Shown: positions 15,501 to 23,826 of the stretch, piece by piece
Layout: the number at the start of each line of letters is the position of its first letter
Numbering within the stretch: the first letter of the stretch is position 1
Assembly: GCA_019115825.1 (NCBI GenBank)
Contig: DXCV01000009.1
Span: 1 to 33,252, forward strand
Length of the DNA: 33,252 nucleotides
Source: Candidatus Bacteroides pullicola
Lineage (GTDB): Bacteria > Bacteroidota > Bacteroidia > Bacteroidales > Bacteroidaceae
Direction: 5' to 3'
Translations under genes and position numbers: made by a program
The notes under the pieces: generated by a model
The model's database searches: none
The model's input: the letters and a program-made list of their open reading frames with translations, nothing else
What the model was told of the DNA's origin: nothing

Positions 15501-16073
15501 GAGTCCCGTGCCTGCGGCGGGCGAATAGGGCTGGATGGTGTAGCCTTTATAGAGCAGCCCCTTCTGGTAGAGTTGCTTGAGCAGCCACCAGAGAGTCTCG
15601 ATGTAGCGGTTGTCGTAGGTGATATAGGGGTCGTTCATGTCCACCCAATAGCCCATCTTGTGGGTCAGGTCTTCCCATTCCTTGGTGAACTTCATCACGT
15701 CCTTGCGGCAGGCGGCGTTGTAGTCGGCCACGGAAATGGTCTTGCCTATGTCTTCCTTCGTGATGCCCAGGGCTTTCTCCACGCCCAGCTCCACGGGCAG
15801 TCCGTGCGTGTCCCAGCCCGCCTTGCGCTTCACCTGGTAGCCCTTCATCGTCTTGTAGCGGCAGAAAGTGTCCTTGATGGTGCGCGCCATGACGTGGTGG
15901 ATGCCCGGCATGCCGTTGGCTGAAGGGGGACCTTCGAAAAACACAAACGAGGGACAACCCTCACGTTCTGTCATACTCTTGGCGAAGACCTGGTCTTCGT
16001 CCCATTTCTTCAATACTTCCTTGTTGATTTCCGAGAGGTCAAACTTCCCGTGTTCGGCAAACTTTTTACCCAT
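12579..16073 (-). CDS. ileS: Isoleucyl-tRNA synthetase, eukaryote-like (type 2)
   Basis: The protein is 1164 aa, longer than the ~940 aa bacterial type. It charges tRNA-Ile with isoleucine and edits Val. The ATP-binding HIGH equivalent is PGIHHVM (about 56-62) and the second signature KMSKR lies at about 710-714 (KNGNKMSKRLGN). AGWDTHGLPVE, the CP1 editing region (AWTTTPWTLPSNTALCVG) and WYVRLNRKRFW in the anticodon-binding part are all present. Length and C-terminal extension fit the type 2 group, which is often poorly sensitive to mupirocin. It heads an operon with dksA-like, lspA, DUF4296 and a 79-aa gene. Confidence 0.97.
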   Translation of the reverse strand: MGKKFAEHGKFDLSEINKEVLKKWDEDQVFAKSMTEREGCPSFVFFEGPPSANGMPGIHHVMARTIKDTFCRYKTMKGYQVKRKAGWDTHGLPVELGVEKALGITKEDIGKTISVADYNAACRKDVMKFTKEWEDLTHKMGYWVDMNDPYITYDNRYIETLWWLLKQLYQKGLLYKGYTIQPYSPAAGTGLSSHELNQPGCYRDVKDLTMVAQFKIKDPKPEMAEWGTPYFIAWTTTPWTLPSNTALCVGPKIDYVAVQTYNGYTGEKMTVVLAKALLYTHFNKKAEGLALEDYKPGDKLIPFKVVGEYKGPDLEGMHYEQLIPWVKPVEVDEAMVWKDAASKAFRVILGDYVTTEDGTGIVHIAPTFGADDAFVARQAGIPSLFMINKKGETRPMVDLTGKFYLLDELDPRFVETCVNVDLYKEYQGRWVKNAYDPQFTVDGKYDEKAAQAAESLDLYLCMMLKGQGLAFKMEKHVHNYPHCWRTDKPVLYYPLDSWFIRSTACKERMMELNKTINWKPESTGTGRFGKWLENLNDWNLSRSRYWGTPFPIWRTEDGDEEKCIGSVEELYEEIEKSVAAGLMAENPYQKLGFTPGVYTKENYAKIDLHRPYVDDIILVSKAGKPMKREADLIDVWFDSGSMPYAQIHYPFENKEALDSRQVYPADFIAEGVDQTRGWFFTLHAIATMVFDSVAYKAVISNGLVLDKNGNKMSKRLGNAVDPFSTIEKYGSDPLRWYMITNSSPWDNLKFDVDGVEEVRRKFFGTLYNTYSFFALYANVDGFEYKEADVPMAERPEIDRWILSLLNSLVKNVDACYNDYEPTRAGRLISDFVNDNLSNWYVRLNRKRFWGGGMTTDKLSAYQTLYTCLETVAKLMAPIAPFYADMLYMDLVKVTGRDNVVSVHLAKFPTYDDSLINIDLEERMQVAQDITSMVLALRRKVNIKVRQPLQCIMIPVVDEAQRAHIEAVKALIMSEVNVKEIKFVDGAAGVLVKKVKCDFKKLGPKFGKQMKAVAAAVAALSQEAIAELEKNGAYTLHLPDGAEAVIEASDVDIFSEDIPGWLVANEGRLTVALEVTLTEELRREGIARELVNRIQNLRKSSGFEITDKISITISKNPQTDDAVTEYKDYICNQVLGTELTLADEVKDGTELSFDDFSLFVSVVRI

Positions 16074-16125
16074 ATATCTTTTATTTATTTCCTTATTTTT
16101 ACGTCGCTATTCGCTTACAAGGGCG

Positions 16126-16157
16126 CAAAAATACAAAATAACCGGAAATGACGCAAA
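16126..16157 (-). promoter_or_regulatory. Promoter of the ileS operon
   Basis: On the minus strand TTTG (16157-16154), 20 bp, then TATTTTTG (16133-16126) matches the Bacteroides consensus. It lies in the short gap behind the epimerase gene and gives a leader of about 45 nt to the ileS ATG. Confidence 0.65.
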
Positions 16158-16164
16158 TGTTTTA

Positions 16165-17322
16165 CTAAATCTTCTCCACGCCGATGCCCGGCCTGTCCGG
16201 CAAGGTGATTTTCCCCCGCACCACCTCCATGCCCCGGAAGCGGTCGTTGGCAATGAGCAGGCTGCCGTCCAGGTCGGCGAAGTCCACGGCAGGCGACAAC
16301 TGCGCGGCGGCGGAGATGGCGCAGGAGGTCTCAGTCATGCACCCCACCATCACCTGCATGTCCAGGGCGCGCGCCAGGGTGAGCATCTTCCACGCCTCGC
16401 GCATCCCGGTACACTTCATCAGCTTGATGTTGATGCCCGTGAAGGCGCCTTTCAGGGCGGGGATGTCCCTGAGCCGCTGGACGGATTCGTCGGCAAAGAC
16501 AGGCAATGGGCTGTGTTGCGTAATCCAGGCGATGTCGTCCAAGTGCTCCTTGGGCATGGGCTGCTCCACCATCACGACGCCCTGCTCCTTCAGCCAATGT
16601 ATCTCGTCCAACGCCTCCCGGCGGTCCGTCCATCCCTGGTTGGCATCCACGGCGATGGGCAGGGAGGTGACGGAGCGGATGGTCTCTATCATCTGCTTGT
16701 CAGCCTTGCCACCCAGCTTCACTTTGAGGATGTTGAACTGTGCGGCGCACTCCTCGGTCTTGCGGCGCACCATGTCGGGCGTGTCCATGCCGATGGTGTA
16801 GGTGGTGGACGGCGCCTTCTCCTTGTCCAGGCCCCAAATCCTGTACCACGGGGCTTGCAGGAGCTTGCCCACCAGGTCGTGCAGGGCGATGTCCACCGCC
16901 GCCTTGGCCGCGGCATTGCCCTCGGACAGGCCGTCCACCCAGGCAAGGATGTCCTCCAGGCGGAAGGGGTCGGTGAACTGCCCGATTCCGTCCTGCACCT
17001 GCCGAAGGAAAGCCATCACGCTCTCCAGGCTGCCCAGTTCCTTCTGCAGGTAGGGCGGCATGGAGGCTTCGCCATAGCCCGTGATACCGTCATAGTCCAG
17101 CTCCACCTGCACGTCCGGCGTGGTGGAGCGCGAATAGGTGGCCACGGTGAAGACATGGCGCAACTTCAGCTCGTAGGGGAAGAAACGCAGACTCAGGCCC
17201 GTGGCCGTCCCCCTGCGTGCGTTGATATTGAACAGCGGCAAAGCAGCTTCGGCCTTGCCTGTCGCCATGCCCAGGCCAAGCGTGGCGAGGGTGGCGGTTT
17301 TAAGGAAATCTCTTCTTTGCAT
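16165..17322 (-). CDS. Dipeptide epimerase (enolase superfamily, L-Ala-D/L-Glu epimerase type)
   Basis: The protein is 385 aa. It begins with a Tat-like signal (MQRRDFLKTATLATLGLG ... AEA), so export to the periplasm is likely. Enolase-superfamily features follow: ITGYGEASMPPY capping loop, LKVKLGG with the KxK catalytic lysine pair, metal ligands Asp in VDANQGW, Glu in MVEQPM and Asp in FADESV, then INIKLMKCTG with the opposite-face lysine. These match dipeptide epimerases that convert L-Ala-D-Glu to L-Ala-L-Glu in peptidoglycan recycling. The start at 17322 is set by the RR signal motif and the -7 box TATCTTTG at 17353-17346. Confidence 0.9.
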   Translation of the reverse strand: MQRRDFLKTATLATLGLGMATGKAEAALPLFNINARRGTATGLSLRFFPYELKLRHVFTVATYSRSTTPDVQVELDYDGITGYGEASMPPYLQKELGSLESVMAFLRQVQDGIGQFTDPFRLEDILAWVDGLSEGNAAAKAAVDIALHDLVGKLLQAPWYRIWGLDKEKAPSTTYTIGMDTPDMVRRKTEECAAQFNILKVKLGGKADKQMIETIRSVTSLPIAVDANQGWTDRREALDEIHWLKEQGVVMVEQPMPKEHLDDIAWITQHSPLPVFADESVQRLRDIPALKGAFTGINIKLMKCTGMREAWKMLTLARALDMQVMVGCMTETSCAISAAAQLSPAVDFADLDGSLLIANDRFRGMEVVRGKITLPDRPGIGVEKI

Positions 17323-17359
17323 AGGCAGATGATAATACAGGGCTACAAAGATAAGCAAA

Positions 17360-17742
17360 TTGAGCCAAGCACATTCCTGAGTTGGAAAGAAACAGCTGAA
17401 TCCATACTAAAATCCTACGTATTTCTCCGTTATCTCTCCGTTATCCCTCCGTTATATGTCTCTTTCACGATAGGACCGGAAGCGGTCATGGGTCGAAGGC
17501 GAAACAAATGGGGAGAGGAACGAAAAAACTCCGTGCTTCCATGTCCTTGTATTCAAATTTCGATTACTTTTGCAAATGGGAATTTATAGGAGGAAATCAC
17601 CATCCTGCAACAAGGGGAACTGACATTTGAATAATGAGAAGAAAGTCATCAGACGAGATAGACATGGCAAGAAAACGCATTCAAAAGTAGACAGTGTATA
17701 CCTTTAGGAGCGATTTCCTGCAAGCAAATAGAGAATAAAGAT
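17360..17742. other. 383-bp intergenic region, no gene seen
   Basis: It contains a short tandem repeat (17425-17457) and a plus-strand -7 box TACTTTTG (17565-17572) without a good -33 box. No open frame of family character was found on either strand. Confidence 0.5.
17425..17457. repeat. 11-bp tandem repeat, three units
   Basis: CTCCGTTATCT, CTCCGTTATCC and CTCCGTTATAT follow one another directly. Confidence 0.75.
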
Positions 17743-18001
17743 ATGGACAAGGTAAAAGAAACAATGGAACGATGGAATGCCCTTCTGCCTCTCACGGAAA
17801 GAGAAAGGGAGCAGTTGAGTCGCCGCTTCACCATAGACTTCAACTACAACAGCAATCACATCGAGGGCAATACCCTGACATACGGACAAACAGAAATATT
17901 GCTTCTCTTCGGAAAAATTCACGCCTGTTGAGCTGGCCGCATTGTTCCATTATCGATATATCCGCATCCATCCCTTCGAGGATGGCAACGGACGCATGTA
18001 A
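17743..18001 (+). pseudogene. Remnant of a class II Fic family gene (internal deletion and truncation)
   Basis: The first 57 codons give a good Fic N-terminus, including the inhibitory motif SNHIEGN (Ser-x3-Glu-Gly-Asn) and TYGQTEILLLFGK. The frame then shifts. From 17918 another frame reads FTPVELAALFHYRYIRIHPFEDGNGRM and stops at 17999-18001. HPFEDGNGR is the intact Fic catalytic motif. In complete relatives roughly a hundred residues separate these blocks and over a hundred follow. The gene has thus lost its middle and its end and cannot make a working enzyme. The Y-family polymerase gene begins 43 bp later, so the 3' break may mark where that segment joined. Confidence 0.85.
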
Positions 18002-18044
18002 GTACAATAGACAAGATATACAAGTGCCGCCTAGACAGATAAAC

Positions 18045-19532
18045 ATGAACACCGAGCGCCAATACATAGCCATCGACCTGAAGTCATTCTACGCCTCAGT
18101 GGAATGTGTCGAACGGGGACTTGACCCGCTCGACACCTGCCTTGTCGTGGCCGACCCGTCGCGGACGGAAAAGACCATCTGCCTGGCTGTGTCGCCCGCG
18201 CTGAAAAGCTACGGCATCGGCGGTAGACCGCGGCTGTTCGAGGTGGTGCAGAAGGTGCGTGAGGTGAACCGCCAGCGGGGATGCTCCGGAAAATCGCACT
18301 CCAAAAAGGAACTGGACGCACACCGGGAACTGGCCGTGGACTATCTGGTGGCACAGCCACGCATGGCGCACTACATCCAGTACAGCACACGCATCTATGA
18401 GATATATCTCCGTTATATCGCCCCGGAGGACATCCATGTCTACTCCATCGACGAGGTATTCATGGACGTGACCTCCTACCTGAAGAGCTACAGGATGACG
18501 GCGCACGAGCTGGCCATGAAAATCATCCGCGAGGTGCTGGCCGAGACAGGCATCACCGCCACCGCCGGCATCGGCACGAACCTGTACCTCTGCAAGGTGG
18601 CGATGGATATCGTAGCCAAGAAAATGCCGGCCGACAAGGACGGTGTGCGCATCGCCGAACTGGACGAGATGACCTACCGCCGCCTGTTGTGGGAGCATAC
18701 ACCGCTTACGGACTTCTGGCGCGTGGGGCGTGGAACAGCCGCACGGCTGGCCACTTACGGCATCCTGACGATGGGCGACATCGCCCGTTGTTCCATCGAG
18801 CGCGAGGACTTGCTGTACGGATTGTTCGGGGTCAATGCAGAACTGCTGATAGACCATGCCTGGGGATGGGAGCCGGTGACCATGGACCTGATAAAGGCAT
18901 ACCGCCCGGAGACAAGCTCCATCAGCAGCGGACAGGTGCTCCAGTCGCCCTACACGGTAGCCAAAGCCCGGAATGTGGTGCTGGAAATGGCGGACAGCGT
19001 CTCACTCGACCTGGTGGACAAGAAACTGGTGACCGACCAGCTTGTGCTGACCATCGGTTATGATACCGAATCGCTGACGGACAGGGACATCAGGGAAAAG
19101 TATCAGGGCAAGGTTGCGACCGACCGCTACGGCAGACAAGTCCCGGTTCATGCCCACGGGACAGTAAATATGGAGCGTCCGACCTCTTCCGAAACAATCC
19201 TCATGGAAAAGGCCGGCGGACTGTTTGACCGCATCGTAAACCCCGACCTGCTGGTGCGCCGCATCACCCTGTCGGCAAACCATCTTATGCACGAGACGGA
19301 TATACAGCCAAACAGCCATGTAGTCCAGCTTGACCTTTTCACCGACTATGAGCAACTGGAAAAGAAACAGCAAGCCGAAGAAGAGATGCTGGCCAGGGAA
19401 CGCCGCCGTCAGGAGGCCGTGCTGCAAATAAAGAAGAAGTTCGGCAAGAACGCCATCCTCAAAGGATTGAACTATGCGGACGGAGCCACCCAAAGGGAAC
19501 GCAACCGGCAGATAGGAGGACACCATGAGTAG
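18045..19532 (+). CDS. Y-family DNA polymerase (UmuC/DinB-like, mobile-element type)
   Basis: The protein is 495 aa. The palm starts [23 protein letters not shown] with the first catalytic Asp. The second motif is [11 protein letters not shown] (Asp-Glu pair). [21 protein letters not shown] is the family's fingers/palm helix, and a helix-hairpin-helix-like region ([18 protein letters not shown]) and little-finger domain follow. The end is a charged coiled-coil region ([20 protein letters not shown]). Y-family enzymes copy damaged DNA. This longer type pairs with a YolD-like gene and is carried on conjugative elements in Bacteroidales. The start at 18045 was chosen because upstream codons belong to the Fic remnant in another frame. 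Its last codons overlap the YolD-like start by 8 bp. Confidence 0.88.
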   Translation: MNTERQYIAIDLKSFYASVECVERGLDPLDTCLVVADPSRTEKTICLAVSPALKSYGIGGRPRLFEVVQKVREVNRQRGCSGKSHSKKELDAHRELAVDYLVAQPRMAHYIQYSTRIYEIYLRYIAPEDIHVYSIDEVFMDVTSYLKSYRMTAHELAMKIIREVLAETGITATAGIGTNLYLCKVAMDIVAKKMPADKDGVRIAELDEMTYRRLLWEHTPLTDFWRVGRGTAARLATYGILTMGDIARCSIEREDLLYGLFGVNAELLIDHAWGWEPVTMDLIKAYRPETSSISSGQVLQSPYTVAKARNVVLEMADSVSLDLVDKKLVTDQLVLTIGYDTESLTDRDIREKYQGKVATDRYGRQVPVHAHGTVNMERPTSSETILMEKAGGLFDRIVNPDLLVRRITLSANHLMHETDIQPNSHVVQLDLFTDYEQLEKKQQAEEEMLARERRRQEAVLQIKKKFGKNAILKGLNYADGATQRERNRQIGGHHE

Positions 19533-19764
19533 ATATGACGACATCATCCACCTGCCGCACCACGTCTCCAAGACCCGGAAGCCGATGCCGCTGATTAACC
19601 GTGCCGCCCAGTTCGCGCCCTTCGCCGCCCTGACCGGCCATGACGAGGCAATAGCTGAAGCCGCACGGAAGATACGTGACGCTTACCTGAGTAATCAAAA
19701 ATGCGATGAATACGAAAGGACAATCACGCTGGAAGATGGACCAAACATTTGTGCATTATTCTAG
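19525..19764 (+). CDS. YolD-like protein with replaced C-terminus
   Basis: The protein is 79 aa. Residues 1 to about 49 ([39 protein letters not shown]) match the YolD-like partner proteins that follow Y-family polymerases in Bacteroidales mobile elements. After that the similarity I recognise ends and an unrelated tail (about 30 residues, ending PNICALF) follows. Usual members are over 100 aa. Base composition turns more AT-rich from about 19690, consistent with a recombination junction there. The protein is probably not functional in its normal role. The ATG overlaps the polymerase stop by 8 bp. Confidence 0.7.
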   Translation: MSRYDDIIHLPHHVSKTRKPMPLINRAAQFAPFAALTGHDEAIAEAARKIRDAYLSNQKCDEYERTITLEDGPNICALF

Positions 19765-20032
19765 ATTTTCTTAATCAAAACTGCCTTTTTTAGAAAGAAA
19801 AACTTATATTTGCACTCAATAATTATGACCCAGGTTTGCAAACAATCATGGCAAATAAAAAGACTACATATAGAATAATGTTGATACTCGGTTTTGCCTG
19901 CAAAGTAAAGAGGTGTCGCGCATCAAACAATGGGTTGGCAGTTTCGTGGAAGCATTTGGCAGCGAATGGCGTTTTTAACAGATGGTTATAAGACCTTTAT
20001 TACTTATTTCTATTCCACTAAATTACATCTGA
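19765..20032. other. Junction region between YolD-like fragment and AraC gene
   Basis: It is AT-rich with a plus-strand -7 box TATATTTG at 19805-19812. Short frames at 19849 and 19874-19978 (ending GSFVEAFGSEWRF) look like a gene fragment, but I cannot name a parent. Confidence 0.35.
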
Positions 20033-20902
20033 TTACAATCTTATTTGTTCTCGATATGCAGAGGGTGTCCGTTGGGTGATTTTCTCAAATTGAGAGATGA
20101 AGTGCGTAATGCTGTTATACCCGGACTCGTATGCTATTTGTGAAACATTCATTTCCGAGTAAGCCAATAATTTGCAGGCGTGTCCGATGCGTATCTCGGC
20201 AAGGCATTGGAAGATGCTTTTATCCGTTCGTTGCTTGAAATACCTACAAAGGGCAGTAGGGTTTTGTTTGGCGTATTCTGCGATTTCATTCAAAGTGACC
20301 TTTTCCTTGAAGTGGTTATAAAGATATGCATATACTTTGTTTATAGGTTCATTGTTGTCAGGAATGTGGTTCGCCTGATTGTAAGCTGTATCAGAAAGTA
20401 GTTCAATGCGCTTACAATGACACAGCCTGTCAAGCATTTGAAGCAGACAAATAATACGTGTGGTAAATTCCGACGAATCAAACATTGTAATCATTTCCTG
20501 CATTTCGGCGAACAAGCCATCTTCGTAAAAGCGAATTCCATATTGGCTTTTCTGCAATAAATTGTATATGAAATGATAATCGGGAATGTCTTGCAGGTTT
20601 TCAGGGAACAATTCCGGCCTAAACTGTATGGCTTCGCCTGCACACCAAACATTTTCGTGCGATGAAGGATGGAGTTTGGTATTGCACAAATGCAAGTGTG
20701 GGACATTGCTTCCAATCAAAGCGATGTCTCCCTCTTGGAAATCCGAAACACCTTCACCGACAAACTGTTTACCTTTTCCCTGAGTAAACAACATTATCTC
20801 AAACTCCACATGCTTATGCAAGGGAAGGACAAAATGCGGGTAAGACACATGGCTGCACATTGTAGCCTTCTCATGAATGATTTTACGTTCTAATATCGCC
20901 AT
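20033..20902 (-). CDS. AraC family transcriptional regulator
   Basis: The protein is 289 aa from the chosen start MAILERKII. The N-terminal cupin-like sensor domain (FVLPLHKHVEFEIMLFTQGKG, EGDIALIGSNVPHLH) has histidines typical of small-ligand pockets. The C-terminal AraC/XylS DNA-binding domain spans about 185-289: VTLNEIAEYAKQNPTALCRYFK and MNVSQIAYESGYNSITHFISQF are the two helix-turn-helix motifs. It is divergent from the shikimate dehydrogenase gene and most likely controls that operon. The region upstream has an inverted repeat (20935-20955) and two -7 boxes. An ATG at 20947 also exists but lies upstream of the nearer -7 box. Confidence 0.92.
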   Translation of the reverse strand: MAILERKIIHEKATMCSHVSYPHFVLPLHKHVEFEIMLFTQGKGKQFVGEGVSDFQEGDIALIGSNVPHLHLCNTKLHPSSHENVWCAGEAIQFRPELFPENLQDIPDYHFIYNLLQKSQYGIRFYEDGLFAEMQEMITMFDSSEFTTRIICLLQMLDRLCHCKRIELLSDTAYNQANHIPDNNEPINKVYAYLYNHFKEKVTLNEIAEYAKQNPTALCRYFKQRTDKSIFQCLAEIRIGHACKLLAYSEMNVSQIAYESGYNSITHFISQFEKITQRTPSAYREQIRL

Positions 20903-20923
20903 TCTCGATTTTTTTGCCGTCTG

Positions 20924-20987
20924 CAAAGATAGTGAACTATACTGCAAATATAGTTAAGCGGGCTCTTCTTTTTTGCATATAATTTTG
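20924..20987. promoter_or_regulatory. Divergent promoter region with inverted repeat AACTATA-N7-TATAGTT
   Basis: The minus strand carries -7 boxes TATCTTTG (20931-20924) and TATATTTG (20952-20945) for the AraC gene. The plus strand carries TAATTTTG (20980-20987) for the dehydrogenase operon. A perfect 7-bp inverted repeat (20935-20941 and 20949-20955) sits between the minus boxes and is a candidate operator for autoregulation. No standard -33 boxes are seen, in line with activator dependence. Confidence 0.5.
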
Positions 20988-21013
20988 CAGCGTCAAACAT
21001 AAAGCAATAAAAA

Positions 21014-21898
21014 ATGAATAGTAAAGATTTGAATGCGGAAACTTATTCGCTTGATTTTTTGCCGAGGTTGGTCGGTTCATTTGCCAGTCCTGCTTCTGAA
21101 AATCCAACTGTAGCCATTATAGAAGCTGCTTTCCGGTATCATAGACTGCACTATCGTTACATTAATTGTGAGGTAGGACACGATAAATTAAAAGCAGCGG
21201 TAGAAGGTGCTAAAGCTATGGGATGGCGCGGCTTTAATTGTTCCATTCCCAATAAAGTGGAGGTTGTCAAATACATTGATGAATTGGGCGAATCAGCCCG
21301 AATCATCGGTGCAGTCAATACAGTCATTATTGAGGAGAATGGAACAACACGGGGTGAAAATACGGATGGGAAAGGGTTTGTAAAGGCCATTTCTGATGTA
21401 ATCTCCGTACAAGGAAAGAGGATGGTTCTATTGGGTGCAGGAGGAGCGGCACGTGCCATTGGCGTGGAAATGGCGTTGGCAGGTGTTTCTGAAATAGTGG
21501 TATTGAACAGGGATGAATCAGGACATGTGCTGGTTGACTTGCTTAATAAGTGTACTTCTGCAAAGGCTACATTCGTATTGTGGAATCAAACGTTCGACAT
21601 TCCTGCCAACACTGATATTGTAATCAATGCCACTCCCGTAGGTTTATATCCTAACGTGGAACAACGGCTGAACATCAATGTTGAAACGCTAAAACCTGAC
21701 ATGCTCGTTGCAGACTGTATTCCCAATCCTGTTTATACGCATTTTGTAAAAGATGCAATCGGTAAAGGGTGTAAGCATGTCCTGCCCGGTATGAACATGT
21801 TGGTTAACCAAGCAATAATAGCCGTAAAGTATTGGACCGGCGAGGATGTGGATGCCGGAGTGATGATGAAAGAATTGAAACGGGTTCTCGGATTATAA
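21014..21898 (+). CDS. Shikimate/quinate dehydrogenase family protein (AroE/YdiB-like)
   Basis: The protein is 294 aa. The substrate lid residues are in GFNCSIPNKVEV, with the catalytic Lys at 81 and Ser-Ile in place of the usual Val-Thr. GAVNTV and ENTDGKGF (Asn/Asp pair) complete the active site. The Rossmann glycine motif is LLGAGGAARAIG. ATPVGLYPN and PGMNMLVNQ are also family blocks. It would reduce dehydroshikimate or a related compound with NAD(P)H. The gene is more AT-rich than the core genes, leads an operon with a TSUP transporter and aldo/keto reductase, and is transcribed away from an AraC regulator. A peripheral catabolic or detoxification role is likelier than housekeeping aroE. 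Confidence 0.9.
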   Translation: MNSKDLNAETYSLDFLPRLVGSFASPASENPTVAIIEAAFRYHRLHYRYINCEVGHDKLKAAVEGAKAMGWRGFNCSIPNKVEVVKYIDELGESARIIGAVNTVIIEENGTTRGENTDGKGFVKAISDVISVQGKRMVLLGAGGAARAIGVEMALAGVSEIVVLNRDESGHVLVDLLNKCTSAKATFVLWNQTFDIPANTDIVINATPVGLYPNVEQRLNINVETLKPDMLVADCIPNPVYTHFVKDAIGKGCKHVLPGMNMLVNQAIIAVKYWTGEDVDAGVMMKELKRVLGL

Positions 21899-21910
21899 AA
21901 ACAAACAGCA

Positions 21911-22663
21911 ATGGATTTCTCAATGTGGATTCAAACCCCTACGGACTGGGGAATACTGTTCATGTCAGCCTTCATAATCGGCATGTCAAAAACGGGCATT
22001 CAGGGTTTAAGTCTTATCTCCGTTCCTCTGATGGCACTTACATTCGGAGCGAAACCTTCAACGGGATTGATTCTGCCCATCCTGTGCATAGCCGACTTGG
22101 TAGCCGTGCTTTACTATCGGCGCATTGCGGAATGGAAATATGTACTCAAACTTCTCCCGACCGCTTTGGCAGGTTTTGCGCTGGCTTTGTTTGTGGACAA
22201 GATTGTACCGCCTGCCGAATTCAAGCATCTGATGGGAGGATGTCTGTCCGCAGTATTGCTTGTCATGTTCTGGTCGGAATGGAAAGGGAAAGAGAACAAA
22301 CTTTCCGCTTACTGGTGGTATGGTCCGCTTTTCGGACTCTTGGGAGGTTTTACCACCATGATAGGAAATGCCGCAGGGCCGGTAATGGCGATATACCTGC
22401 TGTCTGTAAAAATGCCCAAATACAATTTTGTGGGAACAAACGCATGGTTCTTTCTTGTGATCAACTACCTGAAAGTTCCGATACAGATATTCGCATGGAA
22501 CAATATCACGGTGCAATCCCTTTTGCTGGACGCTTGTACTGTTCTCTTTATTCTGCTTGGCGGTGTGGCGGGTATTCTTTTGGTAAAACGGTTGCCCGAA
22601 AGAACATTCCGAAACTTTACCACAGCAATTACTTGTCTGTCGGTGCTCATGCTGCTTATATGA
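21911..22663 (+). CDS. TSUP family transporter (TauE/SafE, sulfite exporter-like)
   Basis: The protein is 250 aa with about eight hydrophobic segments, beginning WGILFMSAFIIGMSKTGIQG; the GMSKTGIQG loop is characteristic of TSUP/DUF81 membrane proteins. The middle has GLLGGFTTMIGNAAGPVMAIYLL, the second copy of the family's repeated motif. The family exports or imports small organosulfur or carboxylate anions. Substrate is not predictable. It starts 12 bp after the dehydrogenase stop, so it is in the same operon. Confidence 0.9.
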   Translation: MDFSMWIQTPTDWGILFMSAFIIGMSKTGIQGLSLISVPLMALTFGAKPSTGLILPILCIADLVAVLYYRRIAEWKYVLKLLPTALAGFALALFVDKIVPPAEFKHLMGGCLSAVLLVMFWSEWKGKENKLSAYWWYGPLFGLLGGFTTMIGNAAGPVMAIYLLSVKMPKYNFVGTNAWFFLVINYLKVPIQIFAWNNITVQSLLLDACTVLFILLGGVAGILLVKRLPERTFRNFTTAITCLSVLMLLI

Positions 22664-22707
22664 TTTTTAGAATGAATGATTTTAAGGCGAATTAAATAAG
22701 GTGACTT

Positions 22708-23672
22708 ATGGAATATCGAAAATTAAACGGTTCGGGACTGTTTGTCCCGGCATTGACATTGGGAACAGGAACATTCGGCGGTTCTCACGGCTTTGAGAAT
22801 TGGGGGCATGCCGGAGTAAGTGAAGCAACACGCATGGTCGACATGTGCTTGAACGCAGGATTGAATATGTTTGATACCGCTGATATGTATTCTCAAGGAC
22901 TTGCAGAGGAAATATTGGGGAAAGCCGAAACATGGAAGGTTCATCACGTTTCCATCTCATCGAGGCTTGCGAGGCAAGTTTGCATCGTCTTGGCACAGAC
23001 CATATCGACCTTTATTATATTCATGGATTTGACCGGAATACCCCAGTAGAAGAAACGTTGCGTGCATTGGATGATTTGGTGACGAGTGGCAAGATACGCT
23101 ACATCGGCTGTTCTAACTTCTCAGGTTGGCAACTGATGAAATCACTTTCCATATCTGAACGCAGTAACTGGAGCAGATATGTAGCACATCAGGTTTATTA
23201 TTCATTGTTGAACCGTGACTTCGAATGGGAACTGATGCCATTGGCTCTTGACCAACAGGTAGGCACGATAGTATGGAGTCCATTAGCGGCAGGAAGGCTG
23301 GGCGGCCGTTACCGCCGTACTAATCCCATACCTCAGGATGGCAGGGTGGCTCGTGGCGGAGCACCCGTAAGAGATAATGTCATTTCTTACGACCGCCTTT
23401 ATAATATAGTAGATGTGCTGGACGAAATTTCTGGAGAAACAGGTAAGACCGTAGCACAAATAGCCTTGAACTGGTTACTACAACGTCCTACAATTAGCAG
23501 CCTTGTCATCGGTGCAAGTTCGGAAGAACAACTGGCACAGAATCTTAAGGCAGTCGATTGGAGCCTTACAGCCGAGCAACTGCGGAGACTTGATGTTGCC
23601 AGTAACACTCCGAAGCCTTATCCTTATTGGCACCAAGACCAGCGTCCGGAACTTTCATCCCAAGTGTATTAA
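22708..23672 (+). pseudogene. Aldo/keto reductase gene broken by an internal deletion
   Basis: From 22708 the frame reads a normal AKR start (MEYRKLNGSGLFVPALTLGTG, FDTADMYSQGLAEEILGKA) with the catalytic Asp and Tyr. Near 22925-22940 the reading switches frame. The second frame (from about 22932) resumes at GSSRFHLIEACEASLHRLG and runs on intact through DLYYIHGFD (catalytic His) to the normal end at 23672. In relatives about twenty more residues lie between these blocks and include the strand with the catalytic Lys (VLIATK type). That Lys is missing here, so even a frameshift-corrected product would be inactive. It sits in the operon after TSUP. Confidence 0.85.
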
Positions 23673-23821
23673 TGATAGATTTTTCCGCATTGGCGGGACA
23701 CTTGCTTACCGCAACCTTGAACGGTGCTGGAGAGTTCGTTGTGGAAGATTATGGAGAAACCGTAACACGCATCTATAATGCAGAGTTGGGGTTGAATTGT
23801 TACGACTTTAATAATAAATAA
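23672..23821 (+). CDS. 49-aa ORF of unknown function
   Basis: The ATG overlaps the stop of the aldo/keto reductase frame (TAATG), and the stop is 5 bp before the DUF2271 gene. The peptide (MIDFSALAGHLLTATLNGAG, EFVVEDYGETVTRIYNAELG, LNCYDFNNK) has no signal peptide or membrane helix. It may be a real coupled gene or the remains of a larger one. I do not recognise a family. Confidence 0.45.
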   Translation: MIDFSALAGHLLTATLNGAGEFVVEDYGETVTRIYNAELGLNCYDFNNK

Positions 23822-23826
23822 CTTAT

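Noticed and set aside
12678..15923. Several long plus-strand frames opposite ileS
   Set aside because: Same shadow effect; ileS motifs are continuous on the minus strand.
19849..19978. Short frames after the YolD-like fragment as a real gene
   Set aside because: No single frame runs through, no family is recognised and there is no partner; kept only as a possible fragment.
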